From Pseudoalteromonas sp. P1-9 (GTDB lineage: Bacteria > Pseudomonadota > Gammaproteobacteria > Enterobacterales > Alteromonadaceae), in NCBI RefSeq assembly GCF_001399975.1, contig NZ_LKBD01000022.1, forward strand, positions 1-64,000: DNA of 64,000 bases, given 5' to 3'. Position numbers and translations under genes: made by a program. Below the pieces are notes generated by a model that worked only from the letters and a program-made list of their open reading frames with translations, made no database searches and was not told where the DNA came from. Below are positions 49,277 through 56,873 of the stretch, piece after piece (the first letter of the stretch is position 1; each line of letters begins with the position of its first letter).

Positions 49277-49382
49277 GATTTTATTACTTCAACGAACAGA
49301 CCACCTTTATCACTATTCCAACACTGCACCATCTTTATTAGTTAAACAGTCTTGTTATTGCACTCGAATGATGTAATCTATA

Positions 49383-49412
49383 TTGCATAAGTTAATTATA
49401 AGGTATATGCAA
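49383..49412. promoter_or_regulatory. Inverted repeat before the island's first gene
   Basis: TTGCATA (49383-49389) and TATGCAA (49406-49412) form a perfect inverted repeat ending 8 bp before the recombinase-like gene, the position of an operator. It could be an autoregulatory site. Confidence 0.4.
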
Positions 49413-49420
49413 CAATATAA

Positions 49421-50095
49421 ATGTTAAGGCAGATATTTGTAGATAGTGACATAGATTCGCTTCTAAATAATGCATGTACGGGCAAGTTTGCGCTTAAAGA
49501 TAAGTACCTTGTCAGTCAACTTGCTTACGTTCCTTTGTCGCTTACAGAGCATAATTTATTAAAGCTACATCAGTTAATAAATGACAAAGGCGAGGTCTAT
49601 CGAAAGTGGGTTTTGCCAGCGGCCTACAGCCGAAACAAAAAAGATCGCATTATCGAAGTGCCAGAGGTGTTTTGTTTGGCGCTTGAAAGCTATCTTGATT
49701 GGTACGAACAGCAAGAAGTACCTGCACACTACAAACACAATTTAGGTACGTATCGAGGCTTTAGTGAATATGCACCTGCATTGCTCAATGATCGACTTAA
49801 TGAGTTTGCAATGAGCGAGCGAATAGTTAAAAACGGCATTAACAAACAGCCGACAAACTTAAGAACCAAAGTTAATACGCTACTTAAAAAGGCTGGTTTA
49901 GATTGGGCTACAGCGAAAACCTTTGAAGACTCACTCATCATTTACTTAGCCAAGAATGTTGATCATGGTGTTGTAGCCGATTTGTTTGGCTACGCATCGA
50001 GACAAGTTGTAACAGATAAATATAACGGTAATTTGCTGCAATTATCAGACGCTATTAATAGCGTTTATTCACGAGTAAAAGTAACAGGGCATTAA
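49421..50095 (+). CDS. Degenerate tyrosine-recombinase-like protein
   Basis: A 224-aa protein whose C-terminal half follows the phage-integrase pattern: LLKLHQLINDKGEVYRKWVL and AAYSRNKKDRIIEVPE as the first catalytic box, then LRTKVNTLLKKAGL, and HGVVADLFGYASRQVVTDKY, which aligns with the LGHSSI-to-catalytic-Tyr segment. The HxxR box reads TFEDSL, with Glu where Arg is expected, so it may be inactive or a distant family. It lacks the usual N-terminal arm-binding domain. It opens the accessory island; a truncated hicA starts right at its stop codon. Confidence 0.5.
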   Translation: MLRQIFVDSDIDSLLNNACTGKFALKDKYLVSQLAYVPLSLTEHNLLKLHQLINDKGEVYRKWVLPAAYSRNKKDRIIEVPEVFCLALESYLDWYEQQEVPAHYKHNLGTYRGFSEYAPALLNDRLNEFAMSERIVKNGINKQPTNLRTKVNTLLKKAGLDWATAKTFEDSLIIYLAKNVDHGVVADLFGYASRQVVTDKYNGNLLQLSDAINSVYSRVKVTGH

Positions 50096-50197
50096 ATGAC
50101 AGGCAAAGAATTTGAAAAGCTGATGAAAGATAACGGCTATAACCAAACCAGCTCAGGCGAGCACTGGGGTGTGGTTCGTCAGACAATGGGAAACTGA
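50096..50197 (+). pseudogene. hicA: Truncated HicA-type toxin gene
   Basis: ATG follows directly on the preceding stop codon. The 33-residue product begins MTGKEFEKLMKDNGYNQTSS, the N-terminal helix of HicA mRNA interferases (KEF-LLEKNGW type), but instead of the GSHRI catalytic strand it reads GEHWGVV and stops. A full HicA is about 60 aa. The 3' end appears replaced by the next gene's 5' region, so this marks a recombination joint. No HicB partner follows. Confidence 0.55.
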
Positions 50198-50213
50198 AAA
50201 GGATATGCCAAAT

Positions 50214-51530
50214 ATGGAGACAGAAGTTAATAGAAGCTCTTTATTTTTTGAGTGTGAAAATTTTAAAAAAGCATATATAACCGCTATAAAATCTATTTTT
50301 GAAAAATACAACACTGACTATGATGTAGTTATAGATATTTACGATGAGAGCTTTGATTATGAAGAAATGCTTTCGATTAATTTCATGGAAGATATCGAGG
50401 TTTTATCTATTAATGAAGAGCCCGACGAAGGAAAGACGCCTATTAATGAATGGTCAGATACAAATATTTATCTTAGTGGATTTAAGTCTGACTTTGGTTA
50501 CATGGCGGATGGAGAACAAGGCCCCTGCATTCTCAATGAACATCTATTGAATTTAGATAACTTGATAAATAACTCACAGTTGATAAATAGCTTAGAGTTT
50601 TTTCACGAAAATCTTTATTTACAAAGAGTTTCAATTGAGGATCATGAGAAAAAACCATCATTGATGTTTTCTAATTTCAAAGTGTCGCATATTAAATCTA
50701 TAGAAGAAGTTGGTATTCTTTTGGAACCTAACTTTCTCTTTAGTTATAAACTACTTAAAGAAGGGCATAACTCACCTGTGGAGTTCGACCATTTTTTTGC
50801 TATTAAAGGTAAAAATTTAGATCTTGAAACATGTAGAAAAGCATGTCGCAGTTATATTTATGAAGCAAATAGTCTCCTAGATATTGAAATATTTCCTTGT
50901 CCAAATATAAATAAAGAATATTACGAAAACATCCAATACGATGAAGATTCAGAGCATACTCCAACGCGAGAATTGATTGTGTGCGAAGATACAGACCGTG
51001 TTATTCAACTATATAATAAAGCTCTATTTGCCAATGATGAAGAACTAAAAATCCTTTTCTTCGTGAAAGTCATTGAATATGTATCAGAGACAGTTGTTAG
51101 ACATCAGATTACGGAAATTGGTAGAAAGGCTTTGAGCAGCAAAAGAGCTTTAAAGCCTGATGCTAGTTTTATTAAAGAGTTACAAGAACTGTTCAATGAA
51201 AACACATTCAGAAAGGATTCAGAAGCCATTAAATTAACTGTTCAGACTTGCTCCTATATACGAGATGTTGAAGCTGTCGTTCCAGAATTTTTGAAAAACA
51301 AATTCAATAAGCATTTGCAAAAATCAGATCAAGAAGCTCTTGGATATTTAGCATCATGTATCAGCGCGACTAGAAACTCAATTGCACACTCAAAAGCTAA
51401 TTACAAAAAGACAGGTAATGAGCTTAATGAAGCTCATTATCATGAGCTAATAGAACTTTTAAGAGTATTAGCTGATCATAGCGTAAGGTGGTTTTCAGCG
51501 CAAAGCCCAGTGTCTAGGGTTGTTGCTTAG
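50214..51530 (+). CDS. Large unknown protein with C-terminal HEPN-like domain
   Basis: A 438-aa acidic, AT-rich gene product without a signal peptide or helices of membrane type. The first 270 residues are not recognised. The C-terminal 150 residues are helical and end in a HEPN-type motif, RNSIAH (Arg-x4-His), within ISATRNSIAHSKANYKKTG. Such Apea/HEPN-like domains occur in defence ribonucleases and toxin systems. The start is uncertain: ATG 50214 lies 10 bases after AAGGA; ATG 50205 is only one base from it; GTG 50169 extends into the hicA fragment. Placement in the island next to hicA and a recombinase supports an accessory or defence role. Confidence 0.6.
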   Translation: METEVNRSSLFFECENFKKAYITAIKSIFEKYNTDYDVVIDIYDESFDYEEMLSINFMEDIEVLSINEEPDEGKTPINEWSDTNIYLSGFKSDFGYMADGEQGPCILNEHLLNLDNLINNSQLINSLEFFHENLYLQRVSIEDHEKKPSLMFSNFKVSHIKSIEEVGILLEPNFLFSYKLLKEGHNSPVEFDHFFAIKGKNLDLETCRKACRSYIYEANSLLDIEIFPCPNINKEYYENIQYDEDSEHTPTRELIVCEDTDRVIQLYNKALFANDEELKILFFVKVIEYVSETVVRHQITEIGRKALSSKRALKPDASFIKELQELFNENTFRKDSEAIKLTVQTCSYIRDVEAVVPEFLKNKFNKHLQKSDQEALGYLASCISATRNSIAHSKANYKKTGNELNEAHYHELIELLRVLADHSVRWFSAQSPVSRVVA

Positions 51531-51549
51531 AGGCTAATTCAATTCAATA

Positions 51550-51559
51550 TTGGAATAAC
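51550..51559 (+). repeat. Island boundary motif, copy 1
   Basis: TTGGAATAAC in the gap between the HEPN-like gene and the 315-aa-class gene, 38 bp before its start. One of four near-identical copies in the island. Confidence 0.6.
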
Positions 51560-51587
51560 GCTAAAATAATAAAGGGAATGTTTGAAA

Positions 51588-52529
51588 ATGAATAAAGAAT
51601 TTGAACTCTTGATACAAATAGAGTCAGGCGAAGTGGCTATTGACGAACTATCGAACCCCGATCAAATAATAATGGTTGGCATGGCTTTTAGTAGACCTGA
51701 TTTACTCCCAAGCAGTAAAACTCAAAAGCAATTATTGGATGGATTGCCAAAAAGTAAAAAAGAAGCTATCGATGAATTTCTGGAGCGTCCACTAATCTTA
51801 ACTAACAAGATTCTAGCGCATAACATTAACCAGCCCTTCAGTGATGAAATTAAAGAGGGACTACCATTAAAATCGTGTACGCCACTGCCCTTTGGTAAAG
51901 ACTTGATTAAGTTTGCAAATGAAGACGCCGCAATAATTACACTTAAACAGCAATTTAATGTGAGTAACTATTTGTGCTGTCAAATTCAATTATTAAACTT
52001 GTTAGCTCGACATTATGGTTTTATTGGTACATACAAGCATCCTTTCTTACAGCTCAACACAGGCTCAGTTTCAGACAAAATAAAAGGAAATCCGTTCTCT
52101 AAACATGAATCGACAGCTTTTAATGGTGAGGTTTTAAAAGGTTTAGATCATGATCACATTGAGCTCTTCGCATTTAACACTAAATATGGACGAGCTTCAT
52201 TATATAAAAACTATGAGTTTGAAAATTTAAAAGCTAACAAATTAGATGACACTAAGATTAGAGTTGACTCCTTCAATGATCCCTTGCAGCAGCTTGTAGC
52301 AGCGCCTATCGAAGCCTCAAAGATGGCCTATGACTTGATGGCAGAAACTGACGAAAACGTTTGCAAAAAGAATCCTACAGATAGAGGAAAGGTTACAGGT
52401 CCTTGGTTGATTAGTGAAGCGGATGGAGAAGGCAAAAGAAGGTATTTATGTATTACTCCACATGGTAATCCTAAATATCCAGACACAGTTATAAAAGAGA
52501 TTATTGATAGAGCAAAATCCTTTTACTAA
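51588..52529 (+). CDS. Hypothetical cytosolic island protein
   Basis: A 313-aa protein of unknown family without signal peptide or membrane segments. It is mixed alpha/beta; Cys pairs occur in NYLCCQIQLLN. The last third (VTGPWLISEADGEGKRRYLC) looks like a compact beta domain. ATG 51588 follows TTG at 51582 and is the natural start; AGGG is 12 bases away. Codon use is AT-rich like its neighbours. Confidence 0.6.
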   Translation: MNKEFELLIQIESGEVAIDELSNPDQIIMVGMAFSRPDLLPSSKTQKQLLDGLPKSKKEAIDEFLERPLILTNKILAHNINQPFSDEIKEGLPLKSCTPLPFGKDLIKFANEDAAIITLKQQFNVSNYLCCQIQLLNLLARHYGFIGTYKHPFLQLNTGSVSDKIKGNPFSKHESTAFNGEVLKGLDHDHIELFAFNTKYGRASLYKNYEFENLKANKLDDTKIRVDSFNDPLQQLVAAPIEASKMAYDLMAETDENVCKKNPTDRGKVTGPWLISEADGEGKRRYLCITPHGNPKYPDTVIKEIIDRAKSFY

Positions 52530-52532
52530 GCA

Positions 52533-52542
52533 TTGGAATAAC
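52533..52542 (+). repeat. Island boundary motif, copy 2
   Basis: TTGGAATAAC directly before the 71-aa gene; its GGA may also serve as ribosome site for ATG 52544. Confidence 0.6.
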
Positions 52543-52543
52543 T

Positions 52544-52759
52544 ATGAAAAGAGATAAGTTAAGTAATAGAGATCATGAAGATATGGATGCCTTTATCGGT
52601 GCAGTTATTGATGACTACAAAAATGGTGCCGTCTCAAAGAAAGCTATGCTAGCAGGCTTAGGGCACGTAATTGGCGCGATAGATAACGGGAATCACGATG
52701 AAGCTAGGCAGTGGTTTAAAGAAGGGCGTAAATTCATTAGGGAAACGCTGAACGATTAA
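52544..52759 (+). CDS. Small conserved helical protein
   Basis: A 71-aa acidic helical protein: DAFIGAVIDDYKNGAVSKK, then LGHVIGAIDNGNHDEARQWF and KEGRKFIRE. I recall very similar small proteins as conserved hypotheticals on plasmids and islands of Proteobacteria. No function known. It starts two bases after the repeated motif. Confidence 0.65.
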   Translation: MKRDKLSNRDHEDMDAFIGAVIDDYKNGAVSKKAMLAGLGHVIGAIDNGNHDEARQWFKEGRKFIRETLND

Positions 52760-52813
52760 CTATCACAGGTATTTTACCTCTAAGCATAAGTAAGAAATTC
52801 AATAAGGACGAAT

Positions 52814-53446
52814 ATGTTTACAAATATCAAGAAAGTAACTGGATTAGTTGTTTTACTCGCAATAAGTGCTTGTTCAGATGATGTGGATTTACCAAGTTAC
52901 AAAATCACTCAAGATAGTCTTAAAAGCAATATAAAAAGAACTGTGGAAGTCGAACTTCCAGCTAGAGTCGATGAAGAAACCCTAAAAGCATTAGCCGAGA
53001 AAATTCACTCATTATCGGACGTAAGTGTTGAACGTACGTTCATTGGGTATCAATTAAAGGGAGATCATAAAAACCAAAACTATTGGGCAACAACTCACTA
53101 CAACCCCCATTTAGACGTAAATATCATTGGTGCAACAGCTGAAGCTTACGAAAAGCTGATCAGTATGCAAAACCCTGAAGGGGAAGTCTTAGGTTCATGG
53201 GTGGTTAGTTGGGGTTATACCTATAAAATGACAGTCTACCGTGTAAATAACAAAACGTACGTACGCAATACGTTTGCTGATGGCAGCATGGCCGATGAGG
53301 AAGTAGAGCTATCCCAAACAGGGCAAGGGTTTAAGCTCCAAGATGAGGCAGGAAAAGGCCATGGTGAGTATTACATTATTAACAACTTAGGTAATATTGA
53401 GTTTTGGGGTAAAAGCGGTAATTTTTACACTGCAACAAAAAGTTAG
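52814..53446 (+). CDS. Putative lipoprotein
   Basis: A 210-aa exported protein with a lipoprotein signal (hydrophobic run then LAISAC, Cys20). The mature part has a helix-strand start (RTVEVELPARVDEETLKALA) and a beta-rich end with repeated Gly and aromatic residues. AAGGA is 7-8 bases upstream of the ATG. Not recognised. Lipoproteins of this sort often ride with conjugative or prophage modules. Confidence 0.65.
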   Translation: MFTNIKKVTGLVVLLAISACSDDVDLPSYKITQDSLKSNIKRTVEVELPARVDEETLKALAEKIHSLSDVSVERTFIGYQLKGDHKNQNYWATTHYNPHLDVNIIGATAEAYEKLISMQNPEGEVLGSWVVSWGYTYKMTVYRVNNKTYVRNTFADGSMADEEVELSQTGQGFKLQDEAGKGHGEYYIINNLGNIEFWGKSGNFYTATKS

Positions 53447-53512
53447 TATTGATTGTTATGAAGTGCTTTTGCCGATGCAAAATTGGAACAATTGGAAAAA
53501 AGGAAAGTAAAA

Positions 53513-53797
53513 ATGACAGACATCTCAGCCTCTTTGGAAACGCTTTTTAAACAAGGTTCAATTGCCGCCTCAGAATACATGAGTGATGCAATTATAGAGA
53601 TAGATAAACAATTTGGTGATGGGTTTGCCAAAAAAAATCCAGCGTTGGTTGCCGCGTTTATGCAAGCCGCTATAAGTGATTGTGGAACTAATGTTCAAGC
53701 TAAAGTAATAGGTGAAGCAATCGAAGGCTTGAGCGATGCTTTAAACAAAATGGGCAATTCTGTTGATGAGATTGCCGAGCACTTTTTTAATAATTAA
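53513..53797 (+). CDS. Small helical island protein
   Basis: A 94-aa helical protein (SLETLFKQGSIAASEYMSDA, IEIDKQFGDGFAKKNPALV, then a C-terminal amphipathic helix). ATG 53513 follows AAGGAAAG; a further upstream frame start at 53483 is unlikely. Just before it, ATTGGAACAATTGG is a weak variant of the island motif. Family not recognised. Confidence 0.6.
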   Translation: MTDISASLETLFKQGSIAASEYMSDAIIEIDKQFGDGFAKKNPALVAAFMQAAISDCGTNVQAKVIGEAIEGLSDALNKMGNSVDEIAEHFFNN

Positions 53798-53812
53798 TAA
53801 GATCACATATTG

Positions 53813-53822
53813 TTGGAATAAT
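53813..53822 (+). repeat. Island boundary motif, copy 3 (one mismatch)
   Basis: TTGGAATAAT directly before the ATG at 53824; its GGA may double as ribosome site. Confidence 0.55.
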
Positions 53823-53823
53823 A

Positions 53824-54057
53824 ATGTTCAAAATTAAGGTTTTTACTCCCAGTGATAGCATTAAGTTTTGGTATGTGAAAAGCATTAAGAGAGGTAATAA
53901 GAGTTTCGCTGGAACAACTGATATATCAGATGCAAAAACTTATAAAAAAACAAAACCAGTCATCAGCCTTCTAAATTATTTTTTAGAAAATGGCATAAAC
54001 TATGCGCTGCTAGATGCGAACAGCGATGAAATACTGAATACTAATAAGGTAATTTGA
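53824..54057 (+). CDS. Small hypothetical island protein
   Basis: A 77-aa basic protein (FKIKVFTPSDSIKFWYVKSI) of alpha/beta type. It is followed by a gene whose start lies two bases after this stop codon, so the two are likely co-translated. Not recognised; size and pairing would fit an antitoxin or immunity protein, which is only a guess. Confidence 0.5.
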   Translation: MFKIKVFTPSDSIKFWYVKSIKRGNKSFAGTTDISDAKTYKKTKPVISLLNYFLENGINYALLDANSDEILNTNKVI

Positions 54058-54059
54058 TT

Positions 54060-54362
54060 ATGTGGGCGGTTATAAAAGTAGATGAAACGTTGAAGTTTTA
54101 TAACTTTCAGACAGAGCAGTATGAGGTTGTTAGTGATATAAAGTTTGCCCATGCTGATGAACTGGAAAGCATTAATGGAATATCTATTAGTTTTGGTGGT
54201 TTTACAAAAACAGTTCTTGATCATGAGCGTAGTATTAAAATTTTACTAAAACATGGCTTTCCATTATTTATGAAAAAAACTGATGCTAGAGAAGCCGCTA
54301 AAGCTGTTAATTTAACTGGCTATACGTACACTCAATTTGAAGTTAGTAAGATTCAATTATGA
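54060..54362 (+). CDS. Small hypothetical island protein
   Basis: A 100-aa protein starting MWAVIKVDETLKFY, with a beta-rich first half and helices later (REAAKAVNLTGYTY). AAGG lies about 10 bases before ATG 54060. It is placed in a tight run between two other small genes. Not recognised. Confidence 0.5.
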   Translation: MWAVIKVDETLKFYNFQTEQYEVVSDIKFAHADELESINGISISFGGFTKTVLDHERSIKILLKHGFPLFMKKTDAREAAKAVNLTGYTYTQFEVSKIQL

Positions 54363-54375
54363 AAGGGAAAGAATA

Positions 54376-54549
54376 ATGAAATTATCCGAACTAATAAAGC
54401 AGCTACAAGAAATAGAAAAGTCAGTTCCTTTTGATTCTGAGGTTGTGACTGGTGAAGATTGGATGCCTCAGAGTATCGTACAAGTTTACCATGAGCCACC
54501 GTATACGTTTATTCAGTTCGAACCATCATCTGAAGATATTGAAGAATAA
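54376..54549 (+). CDS. Very small hypothetical protein
   Basis: A 57-aa protein, MKLSELIKQLQEIEKSVPF then a beta-like acidic tail. The start pattern (KLSELI-QL) is shared by many small phage and island proteins. GAAAGGG is about 9 bases before ATG 54376. The last gene of the plus-strand run before a terminator. Confidence 0.55.
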   Translation: MKLSELIKQLQEIEKSVPFDSEVVTGEDWMPQSIVQVYHEPPYTFIQFEPSSEDIEE

Positions 54550-54572
54550 GGCAGCAGCAGTTAATCGAAGTA

Positions 54573-54582
54573 TTGGAATAAC
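54573..54582 (+). repeat. Island boundary motif, copy 4
   Basis: TTGGAATAAC after the last small gene and just before the terminator, with no gene behind it. This copy cannot be a ribosome site, which argues that the motif has another role. Confidence 0.6.
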
Positions 54583-54591
54583 AGATTTAAC

Positions 54592-54618
54592 AAAAAGCAG
54601 CTAGTTAGCTGCTTTTTT
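54592..54618. terminator. Terminator at the end of the island run
   Basis: AAGCAGCTA (54595-54603) pairs with TAGCTGCTT (54606-54614), with A residues before and a T run after. It can serve both the plus-strand run and the converging gene at 54634. Confidence 0.85.
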
Positions 54619-54633
54619 GCATATAGGAAGCGC

Positions 54634-54936
54634 CTAACCTAACAGCTGTTTGCTCACATATTCATTTGCCGCTGCTTGTTGCATTTCTTGCCATGATGAA
54701 AAGTTTGTGCAATTGGCGATATGAATGTCCCACTTATCATCAGGAATTACTTCGAAATCACTTTCTGTTTCAACGCTATATCCTGACGCATTTAGCAACT
54801 TTTCAAATGTTTTATGGTGCGTGTTATCGGCAATAAATTTATCTGTCATCAGATCATCTAATGGAACAGATTGCTTGTTCTGAAGTTTTTTGAGGTTTTC
54901 GGAAAATTGCTTTAAGCCATTCGAATTTAAACCCAT
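54634..54936 (-). CDS. Small island protein, conserved on mobile elements
   Basis: A 100-aa acidic protein: LDDLMTDKFIADNTHHKTFE, then LLNASGYSVETESDFEVIP, DDKWDIHI and NFSSWQEMQQAA. I recognise this ordered pattern (target-like first helix, LL-ASGF, IPDDEWD, FSSW-EM) from small unnamed proteins common on islands and phages of Gram-positives and Gram-negatives. Function unknown. CAGGAGA is about 6 bases before the ATG. It converges on the plus-strand run and marks the island's right side. Confidence 0.7.
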   Translation of the reverse strand: MGLNSNGLKQFSENLKKLQNKQSVPLDDLMTDKFIADNTHHKTFEKLLNASGYSVETESDFEVIPDDKWDIHIANCTNFSSWQEMQQAAANEYVSKQLLG

Positions 54937-55179
54937 AATTTTCTCCTGAAAATTAATTTAAATTATATGTCGAACTCTGATACTGCGACACTATATTAAA
55001 TACAAGGATGTTGCTGCGGCAAATACTGTCTTCGCTAAACAGCGGGTTTCCCATCAGCATTGGATATTCAAAATTCAGCCTTTAAACAAAATACACAAAT
55101 ATTCTTAAGTCCTGCCTCCATATTCTAAACATTCCCTTAAACACACGTCAGGTTTCAAGCAAATTAATAAACCTAAGCA

Positions 55180-55902
55180 CTAAAACAACTTATTACCCAA
55201 TAAAATTAACGCATTACCGATTGCGCCGAGTGCGAATAATCGCAGTAAAATAATCGACATAGTCCCTATGCCACCGGCTGAGGTGTTTCTGAATTTAAGT
55301 GGGTATTGATGAAAGACTAATAAGTACAACACGTTAAATAACCCAACGCGCATGGCGTCGAGGGAGATGGTTTTACCGTCGTTTAAATGAATATCGCAAG
55401 TATGCAAAACAGCGCGTGTTTTATTAGCAACGCCACCGACTCGGTGCTTGTTTTTGCGAATATAGGTGTAGTTAAAAACCACTTCGCTTATGTCGTTTTT
55501 ATTGACTAACTCACTGCCACCTTTTTTGACCTTTTTAGCAAGTTCTTCAATTTCGATGTGGTTTTGGCTAATGGTCATCACTTTTTTACTACCAAAACCA
55601 TACTTTTTAATTGTCACTAAGCGCTTAATAATAAACACCGTTAAAAAGCTGCCTAAACAAATTAAAAAAGCGATACCACGCGGGTAATGTTCTACTAAAT
55701 ACAAACTTGATAGCGCAATCGCCATCACCAAAAGGGCAAAAAACACTTCAGCCCAACCTGATAACACCGCTAATGCAGGCAAAGATTGAAGTCGCGTTAC
55801 TGAATCGGCTTGTAGCGATGATTTACCTTGAAAAGAAGCGTATCTAAACCAATCTTTGTCGGTTAAATCAAGGTCGAGCGAGTGCTTTGCAATTGAGCGC
55901 AT
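55180..55902 (-). CDS. Hypothetical membrane protein
   Basis: A 240-aa protein, MRSIAKHSLDLDLTDKDWF then two adjacent helices (about 47-90), a soluble beta-like stretch (about 100-190) and a C-terminal helix. The middle part resembles a PH-like fold placed after two helices, a common plan for small membrane-associated proteins. ATG 55902 is chosen since residues before it are unlike a protein N terminus. Not recognised. Confidence 0.6.
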   Translation of the reverse strand: MRSIAKHSLDLDLTDKDWFRYASFQGKSSLQADSVTRLQSLPALAVLSGWAEVFFALLVMAIALSSLYLVEHYPRGIAFLICLGSFLTVFIIKRLVTIKKYGFGSKKVMTISQNHIEIEELAKKVKKGGSELVNKNDISEVVFNYTYIRKNKHRVGGVANKTRAVLHTCDIHLNDGKTISLDAMRVGLFNVLYLLVFHQYPLKFRNTSAGGIGTMSIILLRLFALGAIGNALILLGNKLF

Positions 55903-56104
55903 ATAAAATCCATTTGTGTTAGCGATGGTTATTTTGATTAACGGCGATTCCGTTGTTGCCTTGCCTATTTTATTGGCTTTAATAAATATGTAAATAGAAC
56001 AAACTATTAGCTTGTCTAACACATAAAAATTAAAGCTAGTGGTTAATCTAATTTGAAATAGTTTACGTAATAAACAAAGTTATGGTTTAAATAAGAATAC
56101 AACA

Positions 56105-56401
56105 ATGAAACTGAGCAAATTAGAAAAGTACTTTGAAGTTGAAAAACTTGTTTTTAATAGCCTCGATTTAGCGCTTTACAACGTAAGTGCAGTGATTGAA
56201 GGGCAGGAATACATGATTACTGACGAGCGAGGTGAACGCATAAAACACCATAATTTATTGGCCCTACAACAGCGTTTTCAGAATGTAAAAGCTAAAAAAC
56301 AGGTGGTACGTCAAAGCAGCGCCTACGATGAAATGATTGGCGGCCCAGTTAAAGGGAGTAATGAGATGGAAGTGTCGCTTGGAGATAATAAGCTGTACTA
56401 A
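56105..56401 (+). CDS. DUF6482-like small protein
   Basis: A 98-aa protein: LSKLEKYFEVEKLVFNSLDL, then YNVSAVIEGQEYMITDERGE and QRFQNVKAKKQVVRQSSAYD followed by DEMIGGP. This looks like the DUF6482 family of marine Gammaproteobacteria. Function unknown. Confidence 0.65.
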   Translation: MKLSKLEKYFEVEKLVFNSLDLALYNVSAVIEGQEYMITDERGERIKHHNLLALQQRFQNVKAKKQVVRQSSAYDEMIGGPVKGSNEMEVSLGDNKLY

Positions 56402-56429
56402 ATAAGCTTACTTTAAAGCTAACAGCTTA

Positions 56430-56873
56430 TTATTTACGTGTTAGCGCTGCACTTACTTTTGAAAACACAAAACCACCTGCGGCACCAGCGAGTAATTGGG
56501 TATAAAACCCCCAGCCTCTTGCGCCCGCAATCACGTTAATTTTCATAATAAGTTCAAACGCGATTAACACAGTTGCAAGCGCTGCAATACCTGCAAAGGT
56601 AAACCATACATCGCGCGAAATAGCGTATTTTTTGCTAAGCCAATTTGCAACCGTAAACGCAATTGCCAACGCAACTGCGATGATCACGCCATAGGTTGTG
56701 GTCATGCCAAGCCAATCTTGCGCCATTATATTAAGACGATCACCCAATGGCACCACCACACCAACATTTACTAACTGATTGACAACATATTGGCTATGGA
56801 ACAAGCTAGCTATGGTAAAGCTCAGCAGCCATGCAACTAAAAACGAAGGTAATAAACGTGTTAAAAATAACAA
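56430..56873 (-). CDS. Four-helix membrane protein
   Basis: A 147-aa protein with four hydrophobic helices (about 5-25, 58-78, 86-108, 118-138) and a short Gly/Ala-rich end. Not recognised. Only a TTG start fits, and it lacks a ribosome site, so the first residues are unsure. Its 5' end overlaps the 5' end of the divergent sugar dehydrogenase gene by 16 bp if both starts are right. Confidence 0.6.
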   Translation of the reverse strand: MLFLTRLLPSFLVAWLLSFTIASLFHSQYVVNQLVNVGVVVPLGDRLNIMAQDWLGMTTTYGVIIAVALAIAFTVANWLSKKYAISRDVWFTFAGIAALATVLIAFELIMKINVIAGARGWGFYTQLLAGAAGGFVFSKVSAALTRK

